DNA of 64,000 nt from Nyssa sinensis (taxonomy: Eukaryota; Streptophyta; Magnoliopsida; Cornales; Nyssaceae): positions 37,952,177 to 38,016,176 of the forward strand of contig CM018051.1 of the NCBI GenBank assembly GCA_008638375.1. The letters run 5' to 3'. Shown one piece after another: positions 1-11,162 of the stretch. The position numbers and the translations under genes are program-made. Positions within the stretch are counted from its first letter, which is position 1. Every line of letters starts with the position of its first letter. The notes under the pieces are model-generated. The model had not been told where the DNA came from. It worked only from the letters and a program-made list of their open reading frames with translations, and made no database searches.

Positions 1-44
1 GTTTGGTTTAAGAGAGGCATTGTTAGCTAATTAAACTAAGCGCA

Positions 45-365
45 TATATTTTAGGAAGTTTCTTATTTTAATTTATTGAATCCGTATTTTTGAAAAGTCC
101 TAATTGTAGTTAGACTAATATTCTAGTAATAATTAGTTTCATAATTATTGAACAAGTTATAGTAATTTATGTAAGATTAGATGTCCTAATTAGTATAGAA
201 TATTTTAGGAAGTTTCCTATTTTAATTTGTTAAGTCATTATAATATTTGTAGTATTTTTGAAGAGTTTTAATTGTAGTTAGATTAATATTCTAGTTCTGA
301 TCAGTTTTATAATTATTAAAAAAATTATAATAATTTGTGTAATATTAGATGTCTTAATTAATATA
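45..365. repeat. Tandem duplication, two units of about 165 bp
   Basis: Two diverged head-to-tail units, roughly 45-205 and 206-365. Both contain the same run of landmarks: 'ttttaggaagttt', 'ttttaattt', 'tagttaga(c/t)taatattctag' and a final 'tagatgtc(c/t)taatta'. The sequence is very AT-rich and non-coding. It resembles LTR or MITE leader DNA, but no termini were found, so no family is assigned. Confidence 0.7.
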
Positions 366-654
366 AAACTCAAAATTAATATAATTATATATATATATAT
401 GTGAGTTTTTAAAGTTGTGAGTCACAAAATAATAACACAGTGGTGGCCGAAGAATAAAACAGGCGTGTGGCCGAATAGTGGTGGCTGTGAGTGTGGCCGA
501 ATAAAGGGTTGCATCATCTTTCTTTCAATAAAGTTTGTTTTGATTTGGTTTTTCAATATATAAAAGGATGTGTTTTGTCCACGGTGCATTATGATTTCCT
601 TCTTAAATTTTTATTTCATTCTTTCTTGAATTTTATAATTCGTCTCATACGTTA
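366..654. other. Non-coding AT-rich stretch with a TATA-like motif
   Basis: No gene is seen. The stretch has a short (TA)n run near 387-401, a GTGGCCGAATA motif repeated three times around 441-502, and a TATA-like 'tatataaaag' near 558-567. It could be the promoter end of an old LTR, but no paired copy occurs in the window. Confidence 0.4.
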
Positions 655-775
655 GAATTAGAGAAAGAAAAGTGACTTTGAAATGAGGTCATCCCATGAC
701 ATGGTATACAACCCAGGTAACCACTGGGGAGGGTGTATTGGCAATAACATGAGATTGTTTTGCACTCTCCCTCTA

Positions 776-808
<33 letters not shown>

Positions 809-1000
809 TATGCACGCTAGAACTTGTCCAAGAGAAGTCCCAACAAAAACATTTCAACAATTTGATTTAGGTATTGATATAAGTTTTTTTTTTTCAATAA
901 AAAAGCACACTAGAACTTGTCCAACACAAGTCCCAACAAAAGCTTTCCAACAATTTGATTTGGGTTTTGTTAAGTGTTTTTTTTTGCAATAAAAAAACAC
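655..1000. repeat. Diverged copy of the DNA upstream of the AAA-ATPase gene
   Basis: The segment from 'gactttgaaatgaggtcatc' through 'caatttgatttaggtattg' matches, in the same order and orientation, the DNA at about 25,165-25,570 just upstream of the AAA-ATPase start. Its second part is also duplicated in tandem: an approximately 95-bp unit starting near 812 recurs near 906. No ATPase coding sequence follows here. It may be the flank of a lost gene copy, or a repeat family that happens to lie at both sites. Confidence 0.65.
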
Positions 1001-1683
1001 ATAAGCGTACTTGAATTGTCGACTTAAAGCGACAATGACGTAATGAAATTCGTACCGTGACGTGTTCCCATTTTGCATGGGGTCTAGAAGCTTATGTTAA
1101 CTCTTTAATTATTTGGATGCCGAGACATTTAAGGATTTTTGGGCTCGGTTTATTTAGGTAGATAGCCAAGAAAACTGGAAAAAAAAAAAATTAGGAGTTC
1201 TGGTTAGTGAAAAATACCAAAGTTTTCATGACATTGGATAAAAATAGTTGCATAAATTTGTTGGAGAAAATTGGGTTTAAGCATGAATAATTAGTTATTT
1301 TTGAGTTAAAATTAAAGTGAGTCACACAAATTAATTTTAATGGGTCCACATGAGAATGTGTTCTCTTTCATGAGGAGATTAAGATCATATATTTGGTTGC
1401 TCAAAACTATTAAAGAATGAATGAAAAATTGTCTCTAAATATCACCACTTGAAAATGGTAACAAAAGTTTGAAACTTATGGAAAAACTTATGTCCACATA
1501 GGATGGGCACAAGGCTTTTAAAGAGTATATATACACTTATCTTGGAGGAGGGTTTGGGTCCCAGAAGGTACCTAACTTTTGTGCATGGGGGAGGACCTAA
1601 GTAAATGCCTAGACCACCACGCGTGCCACCGCCGCCTGGCACCGAACCGGGTCGGGTCGGGTTCGGGCTTGGGCTTAACCCGT

Positions 1684-1722
<39 letters not shown>

Positions 1723-1963
1723 TTCTAGAGAAAATTAATTTAAATAATTTTTTATTAAACACTGTCGTTTTGTTACTTTTAAAAATAAATCAAAACGTTG
1801 TCGATTAGCTACCAGATTAATTAAAACTAAAAACGTCACTGTTCTACGAGTATGTTGTTTGGTTTTGGTTTACATCCAAAACGACGTCGTTTTGCGATTG
1901 TGTTAGTTTGATTGAACAGTCGTCTTCTTCATGATTGCGCCTGTGTCTGTTCACCAGAAATAG
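1001..1963. other. Non-coding DNA with (TA)n and a palindrome
   Basis: No gene is supported. It contains a (TA)n microsatellite at about 1685-1720 and a GC-rich 'accgaaccgggtcgggtcgg' patch at about 1640-1660. A perfect 16-bp palindrome AAAACGACGTCGTTTT lies at 1878-1893, with related half-sites near 1764 and 1794. The last part may belong to the 5' end of the copia LTR that follows, but the exact LTR start could not be fixed. Confidence 0.5.
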
Positions 1964-2356
1964 ACACAACTGAACCTTCATCACTGTACCAAGTAGTCAT
2001 GAAAAAGTCTATAAATACACAGACCCTCATTGCATTCATTCATTCGAAATATTGCATTCTCTCTCTCTCTGCATAAGTCAAGTTCGAGTTCCTGCCATTG
2101 TTGTCTTCGTTGGGTTCTAAAGATTGAAGTGCTGCTTCTTTAGAATAAAAATCCGTTCTATCTTGGGAGACGATTACTCATCACCTTAAGCACCGAGAGG
2201 GAGTAAATTTGTCTTAAGGAAATTATGAATTTCATAAGGCTCGGATTTTCATTCTGTTCAAATTCAATAACAGTAAGTTCATATTTCTATATACAATATT
2301 TATTCATTCTATTTTAATTATTGTAACAGTGTTTATTCATTCTGTTTTAATTCTTG

Positions 2357-2392
<36 letters not shown>

Positions 2393-2402
2393 TAGGCCAA
2401 CA
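1964..2402 (+). repeat. Ty1/copia 5' LTR (matched portion)
   Basis: This stretch pairs with 6123-6594. Both copies share a TATA box (tataaata at 2010-2017), a CT-rich run after it, 'ttctaaagattgaagtgctg', and a common 3' end '...gtttaggccaaca'. The end in CA is typical of an LTR. Only the part conserved in both copies is annotated; the true 5' end may lie upstream. Divergence is clear (many substitutions and different CT and TA repeat lengths), so the insertion is old. Confidence 0.75.
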
Positions 2403-2798
2403 ATCTTAAGACGAATTTATTTTTTAGCCTGTTATACTATACTGTTCTATTATATATACAATATTGTTCTAATATACTGTTTGAATCTGTTTTATATATA
2501 CTGTTCTACTAATAAAATTCATTGTTCACTGCTTTTTTTTAAAAAAAAAAATATTGAATCTGTTTTCAGAAACTTCACTATGTAATAAAATGTTCACTGT
2601 TTTTATAAAACATTGAATCTATTTTAATAAACTTTCTGTTTACTAAATTAAGTTTTGTTTAATAGACTTTGTTCTACTTTTCAAATTGGTTTCCTCAAAA
2701 ATCAAGTCTTTATTTCACATGTTATCTATTTTGTATAATTGAGAGAAATTTTCTATTTTTGTAACAAAAATGGCTTCTACAAAGCACTGCACCTACCA
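2403..2798. other. Copia leader between 5' LTR and gag
   Basis: AT-rich untranslated leader of the copia element. No clear initiator-methionine primer-binding site follows the LTR. Nothing else was recognised. Confidence 0.5.
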
Positions 2799-3560
2799 TG
2801 AATGTGTCTCATGGAGAGAAGCCCAAAAAGTTCAATGGAACAGATTTTAAACTTTGGCAATAGAAGATGATCTTCTATCTTACAACCTTGAATTTGGCAA
2901 GGTTCCTTCATGAAGATTCTCCTATACTTGCTAAAGGAGAAACTGATAAGGAAAAAGTGGCTGCTGTTGATGCATGAAAACATGCAGATTTCTTGTGTAG
3001 AAATTATGTCTTGAATAGATTGGATAATATATTATATAATGTATATTATTCAATCAAAACAACAAAGCAACTATGGGACTCTTTGAAGAAGAAGTACAAA
3101 ACTGAATATGCTGGCATGAAGAAATTCATAGTTGCAAAATTTCTTGACTACAAGATGGTAGACCATAAAATAGTTATAAGCCAAGTTCAAAATCTACAAG
3201 TGATCCTCCATGACATCTATGCTGAAGGAATGTCTTTAAGTGATTCATTTCAAGTGGCTACTATGATTGAGAAATTGCCATTATCATGGAAAGACTTTAA
3301 GAATTATCTCAAGCATAAACGCAAAGAAATGAATCTTGAAGAATTGATAGTGAGACCAAAAATTGAAGAAGACAATCGAGGATCTGAAAAGAAGAATGGA
3401 AATCATTCCATGAGGGCTAAAGCAAAAGTTGTTGAACAAGGCTCAAAGAATAAAAGGAAGCATAAGGTGAAGGTCCTTCTCAAGTTTCTAAAAAGTTCAA
3501 AGGAAAATGCTACAATTGTGGTAAGCAAGGACATCGTTCAAAGGACTGTTGTAAACTAAA
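2799..3560 (+). pseudogene. Ty1/copia gag remnant
   Basis: Remnant of a copia capsid (gag, UBN2-type) gene. A plausible start is the ATG near 2799, followed by the 'KPKKFNGTDFKLW' type of N-terminus common in this family. Two in-frame stops precede 2990. The longest open stretch, 2993-3559, holds the helical gag core (motifs 'TTKQLWDSLKKKY' and 'MIEKLPLSWKDFKNYL'). A CCHC zinc knuckle (C-x2-C-x4-H-x4-C) is encoded near 3507-3550 but in another frame, so at least one frameshift has occurred. The protein would package element RNA. The copy is not functional. Confidence 0.8.
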
Positions 3561-4561
3561 GAACTCAAGGAAACAAAATGCTCAAGCAAACATGACAGAA
3601 TGTGACAAGCTTTCAGTTGATGTTGGTGAAATGAATCTTTCCGCTGTAGCATCCGAATGTAACTTACTGGGAAACACAAAGGAATGGTGGGTAGACACTA
3701 GGGCTATACGCCTCATTTGTTCAACCAAATGGATGTTCTCTAACTACTAAACTGCAGAGCATGAAGAACAACTATTCATGGGCAATTTTTCGAGCTCCAA
3801 AGTTGAAAGACGAGGAAATGTGATACTGAAAATGACATCTGGCAAAGAACTCACTCTCAATGATGTGCTTCATGTGTCTAACATTCGCAAAAACTTAGCC
3901 TCTAGATCATTGTTTAGCAAGAATAGCTTCAAACTAGTCTTTGTGTCTGACAAATTTGTACCCATTAAAAATGAGATGTTTGTGGAAAAAGGTTATTTAA
4001 GCGAGAGGTTCTTTAAAATGAATGTCATGACTGTTGTAGCAAAATCTATTAATAATAATATTAATTCTTCTACTTACTTGCTTGAGTCTTCAAATATTTG
4101 GCATGCTAGATTAGGACATGTTAATTATGATACTTTACGTAGATTAATTAATTTTGAATTTTTGCCTAAATTTGATATTAATCCTAATCACAAAAGTGAA
4201 ACTTGTGTAGAATCTAAATTGACAAGATTGCCCTTCCATTCAGTTGGAAGAAGCACTGAACCTCTAGATTTAATCCATAGTGATATCTGTGATTTAAAGT
4301 TTGTGCAAACTAGAGGGGAAAAAAAGTATTTTATTACTTTTATTGATGATTGTACTAGATACTGTTATGTGTATTTTCTAAGAAGCAAAGATGAGGCCAT
4401 AGAAATTTTCAAACATTACAAGAATGAAGTTGAGAATCAACTTAGCAAAAATATTAAGACAATAAGAAGTGATAGAGATGGTGAATATGAGTCACCTTTT
4501 GAGGAGTTCTGTTCAGAACATGGAATCATTCACCAAACTACCGCTCCTTATTCACCTTAAT
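3561..4561 (+). pseudogene. Ty1/copia protease-integrase remnant, truncated
   Basis: Continuation of the copia polyprotein. Near 3685-3700 is a degenerate protease site in which the DTG glycine is replaced by arginine (DTR), and a stop follows near 3748. The open stretch from 3778 holds the GAG-pre-integrase motif (WHARLGH, about residues 107-113) and the integrase core with 'DLIHSDI' and 'TIRSDRDGEY', which give the first two catalytic aspartates. The frame ends at 4558-4560, exactly where a foreign LTR-like sequence starts, just before the third catalytic acid would be expected. The rest of integrase, the reverse transcriptase and RNase H are absent from the window. Confidence 0.85.
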
Positions 4562-6110
4562 TGTCACGACCCGAAAACCCAGCTTCTGTGGATCCCAAAT
4601 CGCGACCACCACCCTTCGGCCTGTGGGCCGTCGGGCAAGGCTCAAGTAAGCAACGGCGTCGAACGGCTGTGCGATAGGGCCAGAACTGGCAAATTGTGGA
4701 AGCGTGAAAAAAAACTTTTTCTTTTCGCACGCCCGCTCGGTACCGTCACTTCTTTTTCTTCTTCGAAGCGGTAAACAAATAATATACATTCAGAGCATAC
4801 TAAAAATTTAAATTTATACATGATACATATCCGTTGCCTCTCGGGCTTAAGTACATATTTGTCAAAAATTTACTACATCAAAATTTGACCAACTACGGGT
4901 CCTAGTACTTCCAAAATTCCTAATCAAATGGAACTGCCAATCTCCAAACCTCAAATTGGGCAAGGCTCCCATCCATCATCATCACCTAAAAAATGTTAGG
5001 GAATGGGGTGAGTTTCGAAAAACCCAGTGAGTAATTCCAATACTTTGTCATGGGTTTCAACTGGTAGTGGGTTAGTTATAAGAGAAGGTTCATATAAGCA
5101 TACACAGAAAATTGAATTCTTCAAAAAGGATAGCGTGAAGCATACAAGGTATTCAAGCTAGGCACGTACTTCAATAATCGCAGAATACAAGAATCTTCAA
5201 ATCACGTAGCATGATGCATTTTTAAGCATTCAATAAAGCATTTAATATGCAACAAAATTTATAAACATGTGTAGAGTGGCCATTTGAAGACCAAGGAAAT
5301 AATTTGAAATCCTTTCCATAAAAATAGAAGGATGTAAATTTCTTCTTCTTCAAAACTTCAAAGGGTTATATAAAAACCCATTTCAGATAATGGGGGTTTA
5401 AAACTTGCTACCATTTCTGAAAACCTTTTCATCTTCACTTTTTAACTCAAGGATCCGTTTCGAACCAGACCCTAATTTTACTTCTGAGAGATCTCATACC
5501 TGGGGGCTAAACCTTCTACCAAGCATCTGCGAAATTGAGAACCCGATGGGAGCTCAATAGATTTTGATGCTTATGCATAATTATCTTGCAAAAACATAGC
5601 TTCTTCACGAAATGCTTTTTATGAGCATTTAAAACATGGCTTCTTTAAGAAATGCTTTTTATGAGCATTTAAAAACATGATTTCTTCAAATTTATGCTTT
5701 TCATAAGCGTTTGAAATATGACATTTCAAATAGATGTTTTTTTGTGAGTACAAAAATATGGCTCCAATAAAAAGGGAGAATTTTCATGAGTATTTAAAAC
5801 ATGGACAGTTTAACAGAGTTTTTAAATACTTGGAGGACTATTCTTGAAACATTTAACACATGAGTTTCAGGAATTTAAATCATGATGGACAAGGATTTAT
5901 TAAAGCATAGATGGAATAAGAGCATTTATTTCGAGAGGCATTTAATAAAATTGAAAATTACATGGGCATGCAGAAAATAAACGTATCATTTTGTCAGAAA
6001 TATCAAGAAGTGAATTTGCATGCCATGGTAGAATTAATAAGTAATACGACAGTACATTTGAAATATAAAGCATATAAATACGAGAATTTAAATTTAGAAA
6101 TATTGCAGAT
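4562..6110 (-). mobile_element. Gypsy-type LTR fragment inserted in the copia integrase
   Basis: The segment begins TGTCACGACCC, the inverted form of an LTR 3' end (...GGGTCGTGACA), as in the three large LTRs at 33.6-53.1 kb. Read on the minus strand it shares further landmarks with those LTRs, including a 'ttttttag' splice-acceptor-like site near 4986 and the 'ggggtgag...gtgagtaattcc' block near 5006-5040. No internal coding region is attached, so it is a solo or truncated LTR. The right boundary is approximate and no convincing target duplication was found. The last third (5.5-6.1 kb) is AT-rich with repeated 'cttcttcaagaaatgctttttatgagcattt'-like units of about 60 bp. Confidence 0.6.
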
Positions 6111-6122
6111 ATTTTCATAAAA

Positions 6123-6213
6123 ACACAACTGAACATTCATGATTGTACCAAACAATCATGAATAAGTCTATAAATACCCAGACCCTCATCGCATCCATTC
6201 ATGCGAAATATTG

Positions 6214-6261
<48 letters not shown>

Positions 6262-6594
6262 ATAAGTCAAGTTCGAGTTGCTACCATTGTTGTCTTCGTT
6301 GGATTCTAAAGATTGAAGTGCTGCTTCTTTAGAATCAAAATCCGTTCTATCTTAAGAGATGATTGCTCATCACCTTGTGCGCCGAGATGGAGCAAATTCT
6401 TCTTAAGGAAATTATGAACTTCATAAGGCTCGAATTTTCATTCTGTACAAATTCAATAACAGTGAGTTCATATTTCTATACATAGTATTTATTCATTCTA
6501 TTTTAATTATTTTAACAGTGTTTATGCATTCTGTTTTAATTCTTGTAACAATATATATATATATATATATATAATGTATAGTTTAGGCCAACAA
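6123..6594 (+). repeat. Ty1/copia 3' LTR
   Basis: Matches the 5' LTR at 1964-2402: TATA box tataaata at 6169-6176, an expanded (CT)n run at about 6218-6257, then the same transcribed part and the same 3' end '...gtttaggccaaca'. It lies directly beside the gypsy LTR fragment, so the integrase-RT-RNase H half of the copia element has been deleted. Confidence 0.75.
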
Positions 6595-7116
6595 AATTTT
6601 CTAAAATAATAACTTCATGTTTTTACTCATTAGCTTAGTCTATACAAAGTTATATGATAGTACAAATTTTTTTTGATTAAAATATTTGGTATAAATTTTA
6701 TCTTTTGATAAGATCATTTATTTTTAGCAGCAAAATAACATTCCCTTATAGTTAAGGATAATATTAAAAAAAAAAACAAGAATTACCATGGATACTTAGG
6801 CACCTAGAGAAGTGAAAAGACATAGTCGACGTATAAAACATCAAAAAAAATATATATTAAATTTCTTGAACAAATTTATATATATTCAAGTCTTTAATAA
6901 GTCCACATCTTTTGTACTTTACTGTTCAGTTTTTAGTAAAAATTTATGAAATAAATAAAAGCATGGGTCATTTAAAAGCATCTTTACAATCAAAACTTGA
7001 AAGTTTAAGAAAGTAGAAATTAAATAAAGATGAAATTACGACTTTTAAAAAAATTAATAAGAAGATAGTTTCATTGGATGTTACAGGATTTCACAAGTAT
7101 GCATGTGTATGTGGCA
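6595..7116. other. AT-rich non-coding DNA
   Basis: No gene, repeat terminus or RNA gene is recognised in this stretch. Confidence 0.5.
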
Positions 7117-7124
7117 ATATAATG

Positions 7125-7797
7125 CAATGTTTTAAAACCCGGATCAGATCAGCTGATTCAACCGGTTGAACCGTCAACCGGTTTATAAAACGGTCTGATT
7201 TAATCCATAAAACTGCTTATAGTTCAAAACCGTTCTAAAAATACAAAACTGTTAAAACCGGCCGGTCAAACCGTTGAACCGGGTGACCCGGTACTAGGTC
7301 ACCGGTTCACACCGGTTCTTGTCTATATTCGTGATTTTATTTTATTTTATGTATCATGTGGTATTTTATTTTCTTTTATGCATGATTATTAGTGTTTGTA
7401 TCTTCTTTTTTTTTCATGTAGTTGAAGACTAAATTATTGGATTATGCTTGGATTGAATGTTAAAATGATTTTTGTTATGGTCCTTGCGATTATGGAAGAA
7501 TGGCAATAAAGTTTCAACTTTTAACATTGTAATAAGGTATGTCTACTATACTTTTTTTTATTTTTTTCTTGAATTTACATATTAAGAAAATTCATATTTT
7601 GTAAATTTTTTTATATAATTTTTAGTAATTTTTGTATAATTTTTTAAATTTAAAATATCAATAATATGTATTATTAAATTTATTAATTACATAATTATGG
7701 CATCACGGTTTGATTCCGATTGAGCCGACGGTTAAACCGATAACTCGTAACCCGGACATTTTTTCGGTTCGATGAATGCGCGGGTCTGAAAACATTG
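7125..7797. mobile_element. hAT-like MITE with 8-bp target duplication
   Basis: A 673-bp element. Its left end CAATGTTTTAAAACCCGGA is inverted at the right end (...GGTCTGAAAACATTG). It is flanked by a perfect 8-bp direct repeat ATATAATG at 7117-7124 and 7798-7805. The 8-bp duplication and short terminal inverted repeats fit the hAT superfamily. The arms are rich in AACCGGTT/CCGGTT motifs (about 7150-7320 and 7690-7790), which can pair with one another; the centre is AT-rich. There is no coding capacity, so it is non-autonomous. Confidence 0.85.
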
Positions 7798-7805
7798 ATA
7801 TAATG

Positions 7806-8815
7806 AATGCAGGTACTATAGATTTAAAAATATATGTACATAAATAATTTAAACACAATTTAATTTTCTTACAACTTTCTTAATGCTTTTTCATCCATAA
7901 TCAATCAAACAAATACAGTAAATTATATTTTCTTTTGCTTTATTTTTGTTTTACATTAGTATTTTCGAATATTTTTTCCTCTTCTTAATTAAATAATTTA
8001 TTGTTTATTTTTGAATCGCTTTCAATGAGTCATCTAGGTGACCGCTTGGAAGAGTTTTAGATTTAGCAAAAATGTTAATAAAAAAAATGGTGCTAATAAA
8101 TAAAAGTGCTGATGGAAGAGAAGTGTTGATAGCAGCAGTTTTGTTTTTGGTAAAAAATATTGAAAAGTGATTATAGGATATAAATTTTTCTGTTTATCCT
8201 TTATTTTATAAATATTTTGTATGTATATAAAGATATGTAATATATAATATATATTATAAATAAATGAATATATAATAAAATTTATTTTTTAATAAGATAT
8301 AAATGAGTCTTATAATATATATATATATATATGTATATAGAATAATATTTAATATTAAAATAGTCAATAGATGAATCTACTAAAAGAAAAGAGAAAACAA
8401 AGTGGGTAAGTTTTATGATATTTTGCCGGCAATACAAGGAGCTTCTGTCCGGCCGCTATTTTTAGTGGCACCATTTACAAAACCCAACAGTATTTTGTCT
8501 ATTCAAACAACAATTTATTCCTTTCAACCATGAATCTCAACAAGAAAACGGAAAAGTTGGGGGCAAAACGCTCTCCCAGAGAGGCTATTATCTGTTTGGA
8601 GTTGCATCGTATTACTAAACAAAAGTGTTGACAAAACAAAAAATGTTGATGGGGATAAAAAACTGGTGTTTGGTAAAATTCATTTCAATGTCTTTATGAG
8701 GTTTAAATTTTCTTTTTTTACCCTTTATTTAATATATTACAAATAAATTATATTATATATATATGTCATATAGTATAAAGTATAAAGTACAAATAAGTTA
8801 AATATTATATATATA
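7806..8815. other. AT-rich non-coding DNA
   Basis: No gene is seen. Several (TA)n runs (for example 8318-8333) and a 'gtgttgat...gtttggtaaaa' pattern near 8100-8160 that recurs near 8620-8680 suggest an old MITE-like insertion, but no termini could be paired. Confidence 0.4.
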
Positions 8816-9755
8816 TGATGCTGCAAAAAACAGTACCGGTCGATTCGACGATTCAGCAAGAGGGACCTGTAAAAAAGAGAAGGAGGACCCTCCGACGATC
8901 AAGTCAGTAAAGAGTGAATAAAATAGAAAATATAAAGAATAGGTATAAAAGAGAGTGATTGTATATGTGATTGCAAAAAACAGCACCGGTTGATTCGACG
9001 ATTCAGCAAGAGGGACCTGCAAAAAAGAGAAGGAAGACCCTCTGACGATCAAGTCAGTAAAGAGGGAATAAAATAGAAAATATAAAGAATAGGTGTAAAA
9101 GAGAGTGATTGCGTATGTGATTGAATCTGAGATTGAATGTCCCTTTGAGCATACTTGACCCCTTTATTTATAGGTTGAGAGTCATTGATTTTAGTAGTTT
9201 CCTATTTTGAATAGAATTTTTTTCTTGTTTGACAAGGTTAAAAGATATGTGATAATCTTCCCTGATTGGGGTAGGATTTCTTTCCTATCCGAAAGACTTA
9301 CGGTCCAAGATATATTCCTTGTTCTGAGGTCGGAAGTCTATGGAAAACGATGACCAGTTCGGAACTCCTTCTGCTCTGGAGGCAGTGTTATTGGTTGCAC
9401 CAGCTCTGAAGGTCAGCTCTGGAGGCAGTGTTGTTGGTTGCACCAGCTTTGGAGGTCAGCTCTGGAGGCAGCTCTGCTCGTAGCTGCTCTGTAGGCAGCT
9501 CTGCTAGTAGCTGCCCTAAAGGCTGCTCTAGAGGCAGCTTTGCTCTGAAGGTTGCTCTGCTGGTAGCTGCTCTGAAGGCAGCTCAGCTGGCAGCTGCTCT
9601 AGAGGCAGCTCTACTCTGAAGGTTGCTCTGCTGGTAGCTGCTCTGAAGGTAGCTCAGCTGCTCTGTAGGCAGCTCTAGAGTTATATAATGGAAGCAGCAG
9701 CTCTGGAGGACAACTCTGCTGTCTAGATCTGGAGGTGTCATTTTATGCCTCATCA
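8816..9755 (-). repeat. LTR of a Tat-like gypsy element
   Basis: A 940-bp segment that starts TGATGCTGCAAAAAACAG and ends ...TTTTATGCCTCATCA. The end and the sequence after it ('gttactccccctccgagcctcag') parallel the LTR end and polypurine region of the Tat element at 13,328-23,819 ('...ttatggtacatca|gccactccctcctcgagcc'), so this is taken as the 3' LTR of a related minus-strand element. Inside it is a roughly 148-bp tandem duplication (about 8820-8967 and 8968-9115) and a low-complexity tract of short GCTCTGGAGGCA-type units at 9370-9730. No matching second LTR was found. Confidence 0.65.
9370..9730. repeat. Short tandem repeats of CTCTGGAGGCAG type
   Basis: An array of degenerate units about 10-30 bp long built from 'gctctggaggcagctctg' and 'ctgctggtagctgctctgaa'. 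It lies inside the LTR. Similar units reappear at 12,850-12,935. The repeat gives chance open frames rich in Ala, Ser and Leu that are not genes. Confidence 0.75.
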
Positions 9756-10320
9756 GTTACTCCCCCTCCGAGCCTCAGTTTTGTGAGATCTGTGCAGAGC
9801 TGAGGTTAGGATTTTCTGAAGAGTCACACGTACTTGATGATTTATAATATACTATCCTGCAACACTTGGAAATAAAGCAAAGTTTTTATAAAGGTCGGTA
9901 GAGTGAGAAAAATGGATCAGACTAGAAGGTCTGTACATTAGGTGGACCAGACACAAGGTCTGTACATTTGGTTGGACCAGACACGAAGTCTGTACATTTG
10001 GTTGGACCAGACATGAGGTGTGTACATTTGGTGGACCAGACTATGAGATCTGTACATTTAGAGATGGACCAGACTCTGAAGGTCTGTGCATTAGAGATGG
10101 ACCAGACTCTGAAGGTCTGTGCATTTAGAGATGGACCAGACTTTGAAGGTTTGTGCATTAGAGATGGACCAAACTCTGAAGGTCTGTGCATTTAGAGATG
10201 GACCAGACTCTGAAGGTTTGTGCATTAGAGATGGACCAGACTCTAAAGGACTGTGCATTTAGATGGACCAGACCGAAGGGTCTGTGCATTGCAGGCTCTC
10301 ACCAATCACAATAAATAGCA
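9756..10320 (-). repeat. Tat-like untranslated region with GGACCAGAC tandem repeats
   Basis: The segment next to the LTR begins with a pyrimidine-rich tract (polypurine on the minus strand). From about 9912 it consists of some twelve units of about 31-33 bp, 'atggaccagactctgaaggtctgtgcattt' and variants. The same core (ggaccagac...ggtctgtgcatt) forms an array at 17,040-17,480 inside the neighbouring Tat element, so both come from one lineage. Open frames across this array are artefacts of the repeat. Confidence 0.75.
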
Positions 10321-10322
10321 GG

Positions 10323-10570
10323 TTAGAGATTTCGACACACATAAACATTCAGCCATCTAGACTGGTTATTTAGGAGACTCAGAACCTCTTGTTTGAGAAC
10401 AGAATAGAGGCAACCAGCGACAATAGTACCAAATCCACCATCATCAATGATGTAGGTCTTGCTGAAATTCTCAGTTGCGAAAAGCTCATCACTGGATTGT
10501 GGTTCAATTGCTTTCACAGGCTTACCCTTTCTTCCGTCAAGAATGAGAATTTCCTTTTTCAGCATCCCCC
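10323..10570 (-). pseudogene. Receptor-like kinase fragment
   Basis: A minus-strand open frame of about 80 codons contains 'ATENFSKTYIIDDGGFGTIVAG'-like sequence (about residues 28-49), the start of a plant receptor-like kinase domain: the AT-x-NFS lead-in and a glycine loop with GGFG. Nothing beyond the loop is kinase-like; the lysine-containing strand, catalytic loop and DFG are absent. It lies next to LRR-coding fragments on the same strand, so the source was probably one LRR receptor kinase gene. It cannot encode an active kinase. Confidence 0.55.
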
Positions 10571-10594
10571 ATTTGAGAAGACAAATGAGCAGGA

Positions 10595-11160
10595 CTAGAG
10601 AAATAAATGTGGCTCTGAATGCAGTGGTCCAATCAGCAAGTTATTTGACAGGTTAAGGTTGGCTAAGCTCCGCGTCATTGACCTAAGATTATTAGGGGGA
10701 TCGAACCACATAGGTGATTGTGAGAAAGTTTGAGACTCTGAAGGTTTCTTCATCGAGAAGAACGGAGGAAGAGCTGGTCCTGAAAAAGAATTGAAAGACA
10801 GACCAAGCTGCGTTAAGTTAGCCAGACCTGGGATCTTATAAAAAAGATTCCCATTGAGCTTGTCTCCCTGCAACATTAGCACTTTTGTAAACCGGAGCAA
10901 ATCTCCTCGAATATCAGATCAGATAATTGGTTGTGAGATAGCACCAGGTTGTTACGTAGTTTCAACTGAGATATGGATTCAGGAATGGAACCCATAAGCT
11001 CACTTGCACCAAGGTCCAGAAAAGCCGGCTTTTGTCTCCAGTCAAATTGTTATCATGCAAGGACAGATTAGCTAGATTGCTGAGTTCACCGATGGAACTT
11101 GGGGTGTTCCCCACAAAGAGATTATTGTCCAGTCGTAACCTCTGCAGGGTGGAGACTTTG
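10595..11160 (-). pseudogene. Leucine-rich repeat fragment
   Basis: Minus-strand translation gives several LRR units in more than one frame. In 10,595-10,900 there are 'LANLTQLGLSFNSFSGP' and 'LANLNLSNNLLIGPL'; in about 11,060-11,160 there is 'TLQRLRLDNNLFVGNTPSSI' followed by a further 'LSNLANLSLHDNNLTG' unit. These fit plant extracellular LRRs (LxxLxLxxNxLxGxIP). Frames are broken by stops and shifts. The fragment sits between the kinase piece and an unrelated ATPase piece, so the gene context is artificial. Confidence 0.6.
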
Positions 11161-11162
11161 CA

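Noticed and set aside
9428..10195. Open frames rich in Ala/Ser/Leu or in repeated 'TFRVWSIS'-like units
   Set aside because: They follow short tandem repeats exactly; the period, not selection, keeps them open.
9912..10290. CRISPR-like array (regular ~32-bp units)
   Set aside because: Units are directly adjacent degenerate repeats with no distinct spacers, in a plant retrotransposon.
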